Positions 31,501 to 41,400 of a stretch of DNA of 64,000 nt are shown one piece after another. Under the pieces are notes generated by a model. It saw only the letters and a list, made by a program, of their open reading frames with translations, was not told where the DNA came from and did no database searches. The DNA comes from Apoda limacodes. Its lineage: Eukaryota; Arthropoda; Insecta; Lepidoptera; Limacodidae. Positions within the stretch are counted from its first letter, which is position 1. Each line of letters opens with the position of its first letter. The DNA is taken from the NCBI GenBank assembly GCA_946406115.1, contig OX291543.1, positions 1,862,501 to 1,926,500 on the forward strand, given 5' to 3'. Position numbers and translations under genes: made by a program.

Positions 31501-34164
31501 TCAACGTCATAAGCGTTCGTCCGATATGAACAAAACCTTTTTCGCGTACCCGGAATCATGTAAATTTAGTTTAAGAAAGAAGAATAAGTTTTACTAGGGA
31601 TGTGGTATTTCGCTAGCTGATGACGATGACGTTGGCGAGCGCGTGGCCTTAGGTAATCACTTGCGCCATACTCTGAATTTGGATCGTAGGCACGCACTCA
31701 TACCTAAACTTTGGAGTCGCCACGCTTGATCTAGCTTCTAGCCAAATGAGATACAAACAAAAACGACTTACAATAGGTACACAAATTGTAATTCGTTGTT
31801 GCCTCAACTGAGAAACTGACTAGGCAGTTTTACCCAATACCACTACTGTGTCATTACAACAGCAAAAAACATTGAATGATACCTACAGTATCGTACGGTT
31901 TCCTCTTTTTCTTCTTGGCCGCGCATGTTTTGACATGTTCTATGAGGCTTTCCTTGTTGCCGTACTCACAGTTACAATACTGAAACATTACATTACATGC
32001 TCCTTTAGGGTTGTCATTTGATGCATACTTAATTGTAGAACAACATTCAAAGATACATAATGACACACATGTTATCAATTCCTCGCACACATTTTTTGCT
32101 AAAGTAAGTCCAGTGGTATCAGTGCTTCATAGAAGGTCGACGGTTAAGCGTACCCTTGTCTGAGAACGGAATCAATTTTATTTAGTTACTTAGTTTTAGT
32201 TCTACTTTTGAGAATTTGCATATATACTTTTCTTTAACTCAAATCTCTTGCCAGGGGTCAGTTGCGCCATTTTCTACCACTCAGGTTGAACGCGAATAAC
32301 TCTTAAACTAAACAACCAGACACTTTCATATGTTTACTCTATACCTATTTTAACTAGACAACCTAGAGTACATTTTTTTAAGATTAATTGTCATAATCTT
32401 TTTGCAATCGACGCTATAAGTCAAAAAGGGTTAAAATGTCCCCGGTCTCCCTAAGCATCAAGTCGGTTAATTTTCTAGTTTAGACAATAAATATAAATTC
32501 ATCATATAAATCATGATATATATCAGCGAACCTTGATTTTCATAGAACTCTATAGATTGGAGAGCTTTTCAAGTGTTCTGTATTTCAACTATGCGGGCAA
32601 AGCTACGGTCAAAAATTAGTCATTAACTTCACTATTTTATAACTTACTCACTCTACATCTGTGGTCTGAGGCGTGCATAAGCTTCACATGCCTGTTTAGT
32701 TTCTGTCTCATTATGAAGTTGTCACACAGCTCACACTTGACTCTTCGCTGGTCCGCCCCCGGGTGTCTCCGAGTCATGTGAGAGTCTATGCTACGGATTG
32801 ATAAATCCTGTTCGCATATCTTGCATTTCACTCGGTTTAGTTTAAGTCCTGAAATTAATTTCAATATTTCTTTTAGGTTTTACGCGCGTTAACGTCATTT
32901 TGACACGTGCTCAATGCTCAGTTTTCAATGGCAATATAAGTCTCTGTGTCAGGAGTTCCCAAAGTTATTCACCAAACATCTCCCTATTACCAAAAATAAA
33001 AAAGACTTCACAATTCTAGGTTTTGCATGTCGTTGCTTTGAAAATCTATTCTCTATGTAATACACGCGCACATAATTGGTGTTGGAAACGTCCATAGGCT
33101 ACGGTTACCGCTTACCATCAGGCGGATCGCAAGCTTGTTTGCCACCTTAATGGTACATAATGTATGTCTATATATCGTCACTCGTTACGGTTTCATTCCT
33201 CAAAGGGAGTAACAAGCGGCTGGTCACACAACTCACACATCCACATCGACATGCGTGGCAACAGCATAAATAGATTAGCTGTTTCCGGCGTTTGCGCTCT
33301 GGTTTTTTATTGGTTAGTACTGGTTTCACGCTAGTTCCGCTAGCCTATCACAGTGGGCTGACATGCTTCGCAAACAAATGACAATGGATCATTGCGCACA
33401 TGAGTGATAGAAACCGCGCAAAATGATTTTCATCTGCAAACACTGTTAAGAAAACTCATTTTATCCAAGATATGGATATTTAACAAATATTTCTGCACTG
33501 TTTTTATAGAACCATAAAAGTGGCGTTTTATGCTTACATTTTAGCTGAACAATATAGAAATTAAAAGATAATACAAACCTTTCTTAGTGTCTAAATTATA
33601 CTTGGATTTTTCTATGGATCTCTGTATGACTTTGGTTGTAGAATCTTGGAGGAAAACATCATACTTAACATCAATTTCGGTATCCCCGCTGTCCAGTAAA
33701 ATATTCAATGGCTGGTTATCTTCACTTTCAAATTTTAGATCACCTTCTAGTACAGATTTATTTTCGACTATTTCATGGGGTTTTTGTTTTTTATTTACGC
33801 TTTGTTCTGTTTTTTTGTTCCCACTTAGTTTGATAGCATTCATTTCATCAACCATTTCAGAAGTTTCAATTTTTACACATATTTTTTCTTTCAAATGATT
33901 TTTTTTATCAGTTTTTTCATGATGCAAGGTTTTTTTTCTTTTCTTTGAAGTTTGTTTGCTTACTTTATTATCAATGATATAACTTAAATTTTTTGTTTCC
34001 GCAAATGTAGGCTGTGGTTTTATTGTAGCTTCACTAAGATTCTTCTTCATTTCAAGAAGTTTCATTTCGGAATCTTTGCATTTTTTTTGGAAATCAAATG
34101 TGTTGTAAAGATAAGCCAAACATGTGCGACACATATTTTGCGGCAAACCATCATCAAGTTGAAC
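22545..34164 (-). CDS. ZAD-type C2H2 zinc-finger protein (first exon not found)
   Basis: Seven exons, minus strand, joined in phase: 33579-34164, 32652-32848, 31887-31979, 28488-28592, 25708-25830, 24033-24155, 22545-22823 (stop TAA). About 501 residues. The first exon starts with the second half of a ZAD domain (DDGLPQNMCRTCLAYLYN, second Cys pair), then a Lys/Ser-rich, disordered linker. Nine zinc fingers follow: two in 32652-32848, a C2HC finger split between that exon and the next (HRC R|YC...HVKTC), one in 28488-28592, one split as VCV|HCGRRF, one split as LALR|NHERRH, one in 24033-24155, and two in the last exon. ZAD domains dimerise; insects use this family as DNA-binding transcription or chromatin factors in the nucleus. 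The acidic tail ends TDIDKCYSKANE. The exon with the first ZAD Cys pair and the start was not seen; two LINE copies occupy 34262-35105, just upstream. Confidence 0.85.
22824..24032. other. Intron of the zinc-finger gene
   Basis: Contains a tRNA-like segment at 22912-22985 (TCGGTAGCTCAG and GGTTCGAATCT, A- and B-box-like), best read as a SINE head. A GC-richer stretch at 23170-23430 is open in two plus-strand frames but matches nothing I know. Confidence 0.4.
24255..24860 (+). repeat. Degenerate minisatellite in a zinc-finger intron
   Basis: Many variants of two alternating phrases, ATCTACAATTCCCACTATAT and CCAATGCCTCTACCATT..CTTCATG, make a composite unit of roughly 80 bases repeated about seven to eight times with drift. 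A smaller relic of the same repeat lies at 25105-25240 after unrelated AT-rich sequence. No coding role apparent. Confidence 0.75.
25430..25695 (-). mobile_element. RTE-type LINE ORF2 tail, truncated
   Basis: On the minus strand the text MRRPRARWTDDLK followed by DETYVQQWPK is the end of an RTE-like LINE ORF2 (family pattern: RGRP..RW.DD, then EAYVQQW). It abuts the donor side of the exon at 25708. Its frame is broken by a stop. Confidence 0.65.
25831..28487. other. Long intron of the zinc-finger gene
   Basis: Copies of the acceptor-region sequence of the exon at 25830 recur at 25865-25895 and 27905-27985 (see findings). A 97-codon frame at 26257-26550 and a minus-strand frame at 26865 look accidental. 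The rest is AT-rich with nothing recognised. Confidence 0.4.
28740..29445 (+). mobile_element. CR1/Jockey-like LINE, 3' end, truncated
   Basis: Plus strand, in an intron of the zinc-finger gene. The text SVMSYGILLWGHAADIQTIF, then LTLPPQYILDNLIYVHKN and NRNTRNRHKLAL, matches the C-terminal part of a Jockey/CR1-type ORF2. It is interrupted by several stops. The 3' untranslated part (GAGAGTTTCTTTCGCCGTTT, 29300) ends in repeats of TTTGAA (29421-29436), typical of these LINEs. Inactive. Confidence 0.8.
29994..31268 (+). mobile_element. Dead mariner element (cecropia-type)
   Basis: 1275 bp, bounded by imperfect terminal inverted repeats starting TTAGGTCCTTACATATGAAA (29994) and ending TTTCATATATAAGGACCTAA (31268). 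TA precedes the left end. In three broken frames one can read the mariner helix-turn-helix (TVRFWFQRFRSGNFDLQNKP), then WVPHELSEAN, the first catalytic Asp in CDEKWILYDNRK, and the third Asp in YSPDLAQTDYHFF. The region of the second Asp is out of frame. Stops and frameshifts make the transposase nonfunctional. The protein motifs place it in the cecropia subfamily, as does the vertebrate SETMAR transposase. Confidence 0.92.
33085..33165 (+). mobile_element. LINE family A tail fragment
   Basis: CATAGGCTACGGTTACCGCT followed by TACCATCAGGCGGATCGCAA and TTGTTTGCCACCTTAATGG is the 3' tail of the LINE family also seen at 34.6, 51.3 and 62.8 kb. In an intron of the zinc-finger gene. Confidence 0.75.
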
Positions 34165-34261
34165 CTGTGTGATAAAATAAAGATAGTAGCCCACAAATGG
34201 AGAAAAAAAAACAAGTTCATATACTAGTAATAATTACAAAGAATGTTAAAACAATCTCTGG

Positions 34262-34725
34262 GCGGGTGCACCCGGATACCAGCTTGGCCCTTTTGACTCG
34301 GTTCAATGACGGGCTGTCAGAATTGTCGACGATCCCAAACTCACTTGCCGTATCGAACCCTCAAGTTTGAGGAGAGACTTTGCCTCCTTGTGTGTGTTCT
34401 ACCGCTTGTACAATGGGATGTTTTCTGAGGAATTGTTCGAAATGATGCCCACGGCTATTTTCTACCATGGCACCGCTCGCCATCGGCAGGGAATTCATTC
34501 TCACACTTTTGAACCGAAATGGTCGCGTACAGTGCGGTTTCAGAGAAACTTCCTACCGCGAACGCTTGAGTTGTGGAATGAGCTCCCTGCCAAGGTATTC
34601 TCGTATGTGAAGGGTCGGCAGTGATGCCCCTGGTGTTACAAGCGTCCATAGGCCATGGTGACCGCTTACCATCAGGCGGACCGTATTCTTGTTTGCCACC
34701 TTAGTGATGTTAAAAAAAACAAAGC
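34262..34725 (+). mobile_element. LINE family A, 5'-truncated copy (plus)
   Basis: Starts inside ORF2 and reads IVDDPKLTCRIEPSSL, then CVFYRLYNGMFSEELFEMMP and FLPRTLELWNELPAKVF up to a stop at 34624. The family tail (GCGGACCGTATTCTTGTTTG) and an A-rich end follow at about 34698-34725. Compared with the copy at 3540-4010 it is less frameshifted. Confidence 0.85.
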
Positions 34726-34729
34726 AATG

Positions 34730-35105
34730 TATTTTTTTAAACCACGAAGGTGTAAACAAGTAAATACTCTACCTGATGTTAAGCAGTCACCGTGGGCTAT
34801 GTACGCTTTCAACACTAGGGATTTATATAATTAGCATTCGGCCGTCGGGAAAACGGCAGCCTTTGAAAATCGCTAGAAAAACCTCAGCAGGGAGCTCATA
34901 CCATAATCTAAGCAGGAGGAAGTACTTCTGAAAATGCACTTTACGTCACTATTTAGGTTCTAAGGCGCGAGGATAGAGTCCCTGTAAGCGGCGAGTGGTC
35001 TGATGGTAGAAAGTAGCTGTGGGCATCATTTCAAACAATTCCTTAGAATACGACCCACTATACAAGAGGTACAAAATACACATACAGTAAGGCAAATCTG
35101 TCCTC
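34730..35105 (-). mobile_element. LINE family A, second copy, tail-to-tail with the first
   Basis: Begins at its A-rich end (TTTTTTTAAACCACGAAGGT at 34733 on the plus strand). It reads in reverse through the family tail and ORF2 C-terminus, more diverged than its neighbour. The two copies form an inverted repeat with almost no spacer. Confidence 0.8.
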
Positions 35106-35298
35106 CCACTTAAAATCTAAAAATAATTTTTTTATACATAATTTCTATCAAAATAGTACATTGTGTATTTAACGGTGGTACGAGAAAAAAATTAATGACC
35201 TGAGTTTGTAATTTCTGTACCACCCGTGTTACACACAATTTTTTATCGCACTTGCGTGTAAATAAAAACATATAAGGTACATAAATAAACAAACTCAC

Positions 35299-35475
35299 CA
35301 AAACACAATTGAAACGACGGGAATACAAGTAGAGAAAATAACGTCACCGCCAAATTTGGCTGAAGTTAATACTTGTAATTGCTCGCTTGTAGTGTGCGCG
35401 TAGTTTATATTTTGAACAGACACCTTTTATACACACATGATAAAATAGGCACGTCATTATCGCCCGTGAGTTCTA
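35299..35475. promoter_or_regulatory. Putative divergent promoter region
   Basis: Lies between the plus-strand ATG at 35475 and a possible minus-strand non-coding first exon ending TTTTG|GTGAGTTTG (donor at 35293-35298). A head-to-head arrangement of the small plus-strand gene and the zinc-finger gene is inferred. No TATA or initiator element was identified with confidence. Confidence 0.3.
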
Positions 35476-38400
35476 TGACCGCGCGCTTTGCCACGAGGAA
35501 AGTTAAAATTTACAAAGAAGCCCGTGAGATAAATAAGGTCTTAGCACCCGCTTTGCCAGCACATAATGACACTGTTTACGAGTAAGTGTGATGAAAAATA
35601 TATTATAAGCGCTTAGGTACATTACCATAACCAAAGTTGTAAAGTAATAGCGTGTGGAACTTTACAGATTTCTTTGCAAAAACATTATAAAAAGCAGTGA
35701 AAAGGGGTCAAAGTAGAAATTTTTATTTCATACAAAAATACATTAATTAAGAAATTCCGGCAATTATCTTTACAAAAATATTAAAAAATAATGGCTTATC
35801 AGAATCTCACGAAACCAAAAATCGCGAGCACTTAAATTTTTATAGTATATGTTATTTTTTTGAAATCAAAACGTAAAGTAAAATTTAGGGGACTTCGGCA
35901 AAATTTATTTTGTATGAAAACAATCTACGGCGTTTACCCTTAAGGTTAATGAATGTACCCTTAATCCGTAAATGTAAAACACAATATATTTATCAACGAT
36001 ACGTTATATCTGATTACACTTTATTTTACTAGGTAAGTACTTTATTTATACATTGGTTGCTATACAACATACAGTTTGGTGTGTGCCACAGATGTCATGG
36101 AATGATTATTCCATACTTCTTTGTATTTTGTGGTTATTGCTTCAAACACATCTTTTCACTTAAGTGTTTTGTTTGCAAGGGTGAACATGTCTGCTAGCTG
36201 GTAGCTTGAATGCACCTTTTGAACAACTATGTCTTCATTAGTAACTATTTCTCTAACAAACAAATATCTTTGTTCGATATGCTTCGTTCTTTAATCAAAT
36301 TCATATGGCAGGTCTAAAGCTAGTTTAATAACAGCTGATTCATCGTTCAAATATAATGTTGGAACTGTATGACCTATAATATAGCCAGCATATTATGTTT
36401 AAAATCTATTATTGGCTATATAATTTCAGTTTCAGCTTTACTAGCGGCTACAATAGCCAGTTCTATAGAAGATAAGACTACAGTTCTTTGAATGTAATTT
36501 CTCCATGAAATTGCTCCATCTGCAGTTATACAGTACATTCCGGTAGTTATATCTCCAGCGCACCGTGATCAGCAGCACTATATATCCAACGTGATATACA
36601 CTCACTATAGCAAAAAATATTTAAGCAGATATCGCTTTTGTAAGTTATTTTGAATATTTGTTTAAATATCCTCTTTTAATAAATAATTTATCTAATGTGC
36701 GAGATGCTACTCCAACAGAATATGAAATATCGGATCAAGTACCTACCATAAGCTAAGCTAATGCACCCACAGCTTAAAGATACGGAAAGTTAGAATCTTG
36801 TAGTCAGTTGTTGTGATTCAGTGCATGTCGCCTTCACTATTGGGGAACTATGGGTTTACGGTTGCTCATGCCAAATCTTTCTAGGACTTTCTTTACATTA
36901 TCTTTCTGATCTATTTTAATATAACTTCTATATAAATTATTATAATAAATATATATAAATTCTATGCCAAGAAAGTAAGAGGTTTGTTTCATAGTCAATT
37001 CATTTCAATTTGCTTAATACAGCGCAAGGATATTTTTTCTTTTCCTTTTTCTCTTATAAATAAACATGGATCAGTTTGGTTTTGTTTAAAACTTATTTCC
37101 AATAAAAATTGGCTAACAAAGCCAAAGTTTAAGCCTTTATAGTTTTAATTTACAGACATTGTTGTCACTATAGCAAAATTTTTTTGGTTGGTGGTCGTCA
37201 CTTTTGTATCCTTCTAGTTATTTCATATATATATAAGTGCTTTTTCGGAGTTCCGTATAAGAAGTCTGTTGATACGTCAAATTGTGTCAATGACGTATTA
37301 ATTCTAGGTGCTATGCTTCTTAAGTAGTATATTATATTCTCTTTGGCTATGCTGTGAATAGCTCTAATAGTAGGTATTTGAATTGGCAACAGGATTAAAT
37401 GTGTCGTAATTTTTCTGTTCGTACACAACTATTCTGGCCTTTTATTTATCAATATTTCTGTCAAGGTTAGTTTTCAATTTAAAAATCTACGTGAGCTTTT
37501 TATTTTCAGTACACCTACTAAAGTAAAATTATTTCGAAAAGATAATGTTATTCAAATGATGACCATTACGCTGCTGGCACTCTTTTAACCTGTAACGAAG
37601 ATTAGTGCTAACACGCTGACACATAGCCCTTGATATCGCTAATGAATTAAGCCTTGCAAAATGCAAAAAATGAAAATTGCGAATATTGTGTGACTATTCT
37701 ACTTCTTCTTCTAACCGTCTATAGCCTTTAAGTTTTTTGCTCTCATTTGGTATTCGTGTTTTATAATACTTTGCATTTTTTTTCTTACCAACCATAAGTA
37801 AACAACTTTAATGTTCAATTTATCAACACATATACACACACAAAATTCTATTATTACACGAGGATTATGTTAAATATATTTTGATAATTCCTAATTTACA
37901 AGCTGACCCAGCAAATTTTGTTTATTTTTTAAAACAACTGCCGCACCAACCTATCGTGAAAATGTTGTTCTAATTCAGTAACCTTCCCCGGCGTGTGCAT
38001 AACAAGTTATCAAAATTTCATTACAATTGGCTTACCTTGATTGCGCGAGTCCGACTCGCACTTGAGCCGTTTTTTCTTTCTCAGAAACCTTCCTCGGCGT
38101 GTACATAACACCTTACCAAAATTTTATTACAATCGGTTTACCCTTATTGCGCGAGTCTGACTCGCACTTGATCCTGTCTTACTCGCACTTGACCATTTTT
38201 TCTTTCTCAGAAACATTCCATGGCGTGTGCATAACAACTTACCAAAATTTCATTACAATCAGTTTTCCCTTATTGGATGCCTACGATGTTCTCTACAATC
38301 AGCGGTTTAGGCTGTGCGTTGATCTGTCAGTCATTCTGAGAAAGCATTTTGAATGTATAGATTAATTAATTCAATTTTAATTACAAAGCCATCCATTATG

Positions 38401-41400
38401 CTTAATAATTACAAAATCAATTCTATCTAACATTTTTGTCTGGGTTAGCGTGTCTCGTAGACACATAGGCCTAATAAATTAAGTGAAGTTATTTCTAAGT
38501 ATATAATTTGTGTAGAATAATTAATATATTATGCTGGATGTATGTGTCTGTATAGATATGTGATAACATCTGTAAATATTTAGCTAAATTACAGATTTGT
38601 TTAATTTACCTCTTTAACAATTTAAAACAGTGTAGGTAATTTTATTGTATTTCTCTTTTATCATTTTCACCTGAATGGAAGGGACCTGACTCCCAAAACA
38701 CAGGAACAAGTAGCTTAGGAGCTCAATCATTTTTCTTTGTATTTTGATTTATTTGTCATTGTTTTTTTTTCATGTGCATTACTTTGATTTGTTTCAATAA
38801 AAAATATTTATATATTTATTTATTTTTATGTATGTGTTGTGTATATGTATGTATAAGTTTATGTTTATGAATGCCTATATTTATAATGACCTAAAATACA
38901 AAAGAACTACCGGGCTTACTATTCTTTTGAGTTTGATTGCTTTATTAATCAAGGTTTTGCAATTCTACAATATTTTTTTTGTAATTTCATTATCTAACCG
39001 AAAATCTGTATTTTTACTTTAATTATGATAATGGGTTGGTAATCAAGCCCAAGTTATTGCTTACCCATGTCAAGATAGGTGATGTAGAAGAATGTAATAA
39101 ATTGCTAAAAAATTAAAATTTCAATTTAAAAGTAGTTCATCAGTTTTTTTTTTTTTTATACCACTAAGGTGGCAAACAAGCTTACGGTCCGCCTGATGGT
39201 AAGCGGTCACCATAGCCTATGGAAACTTGCAACAGTTTTATCTTGAATCTAATAACCCCATATAGTAGTCCTTAGAGAAAACCCAAGTTCGCGGGAGAAA
39301 GTTTCTCTGAAGCCACACTGTACGCAAACATTTTAGTTCCAATCTGTGAGGATGAAATCCCTGCCAATGGCAAGCAAATCAATCATAATTTTGAAGATTT
39401 TCAATTATTTCTAAATAGGCCAAGTATAATCGAAGATATTTTAATTTTAACAGAATGCTGGCTCCCTCATATAACCAATTTTCATATCCAGTGTCAATCC
39501 TTCTGGTATTCAACCTATACCTGGCTTGAGATTAAAAGTGTTGTGCTTTCCCAGCACAGGTAGCCATCCGCAGTACCTTTTTTTATGCAACTTATTTGTT
39601 AGGAAGACTGGCGTAACAACTGTAGGCCTTCTGCAGTTGATGTCTTCGAACCCTTGCCTATCAATCCTAGGCTGGAGAGCGGCAGACCTAGGCATCATAA
39701 ATTTCCCGAATCCCAACCTAGAACCTAAGGTAGGTGGTCAGAGCTTTATAAAGTTCAAAGCTTTAATTTACTTCAATTTATCACTACAGACTCACGCGCT
39801 GAGCGTCGGTCCGCGAGCACACGTCTCGGTGTCTCCTGACTGCTCTCTATCGCTCTCTCGCTCGCTCCGAATACTTTCTCGCTCGCACTCACGTGTTTGA
39901 GCAGTATTCGTACGGTTACGGTTTCGCGTCGCGTCGCGTGCAACTACAGCTGCCGCGCATAGTTTTTTCGCCCGGTTTTGCTCTCGCCTTGGCGGTCGAG
40001 CCCGCGAACGTTGTTGTTTGTTGCAGCTGGTTGCATTCCCGTTGCATTCCCGTTTCGCAGTCCTTTTCAGGATTATTCAATTCGTTCCGTCGGTGTAGTG
40101 AGTACTTTTCAGTACGCTACACCCTTACTTTCAATAGTTTACGTCTAGGATCTCCCACGCATTGCACTACGCCCGGAGATTAGGACTATTAGGATCACCC
40201 CACGCATCGTGCTTTGCACTTTGCACTGGGACGCACCGGCCAGGGAACACGCCAGGCACACGCTCTCTATCTAAAAGCGGATAGAGAGCTAATTCTTCAA
40301 TTGGCTTCACGCATCGCCCTTAGAGGTGATGGAGGAGGTGGAGAATCGCGAAGAGGCCCAGCTCAGGGAACTTTTGGCCTTTTTGGACCGGAAGTTTCCT
40401 GGGGTGGTCCAGAGCTTTAAAACTCATCGCGGCCTCCCCCTCTCGCCCATGTCACCGGAACATGTGACACAAACCGTTGAAGAGCCTGAGCCGCTGGTAA
40501 TACCATCGTCGCCGCTGCCGCGCTCCATCCCCTTAGTGGCTGACTCGTCTGCCGAGTCAGAAGTGGTCTCTCCGACCTCAACCCCGTCGCGATTTCGATC
40601 CATCGAATCGTCGCCCAATAGGTCTCGCTCGCGTTCGCGCGTTCGCGATTCGGACTCTGAGTCCGAAATGATTGTCGACGCCGCCGTTGACAGTCAGGCC
40701 AATGACGGTTTCACCGTCGTTGGATCCGGCAAGGCCCGAGGAACAAAACGTTCCTCCGGTAAGAGGTCACCGGTCCCGGCTCCTGGAAGCCCGACCGCTG
40801 TGAAAAAACCACCGCGTAAGCGCGCCACCCGAAACCGCGCCCCCCGTCCCGCGAGCGAGATAGGGATATCGCAGTCGGCCGCGTCCGACAAGAACGAGAC
40901 GGCACTAGCTAGCTCTTCTGTCGTCCTTGCCCCTCCGCCGTCTCAGTCCCCTGTAGGGCCGTCCGTTGCCGACAACGGGAAAGCTAGGCGTAAACTGCCA
41001 CCGGCTGTCGTATTACACGACAAAAAAGCCTGGAATACGGTAGTTACTAAAATGGCCGAAAAGAAAATTAATTTTCTCAAGGCCTCAAACATGGGCGATC
41101 TTGGAATCAAAATCCAAGTTCAAACCTCTGACGACCACCGCGGTCTGACTAAACTACTACGGGAAAAGAACTTCCCGTATCATACATATGCATTAGAGGA
41201 AGAGAGGGAATTACGAGTTGTAATTCGGGGGCTTCCTCATGAAATACCGGTGGCCGACATAAAGGCCGACCTTGTAAAACAAGGCTATCCGGTTCATGCA
41301 GTGCACCGTATGATCGGCGGCAGATCAAAAAGACCACTAAACCTAGTTTTAGTGGTACTTAATTTCTCCCCAGAGGGCAAACGAATCTTCTCCGTAAAGG

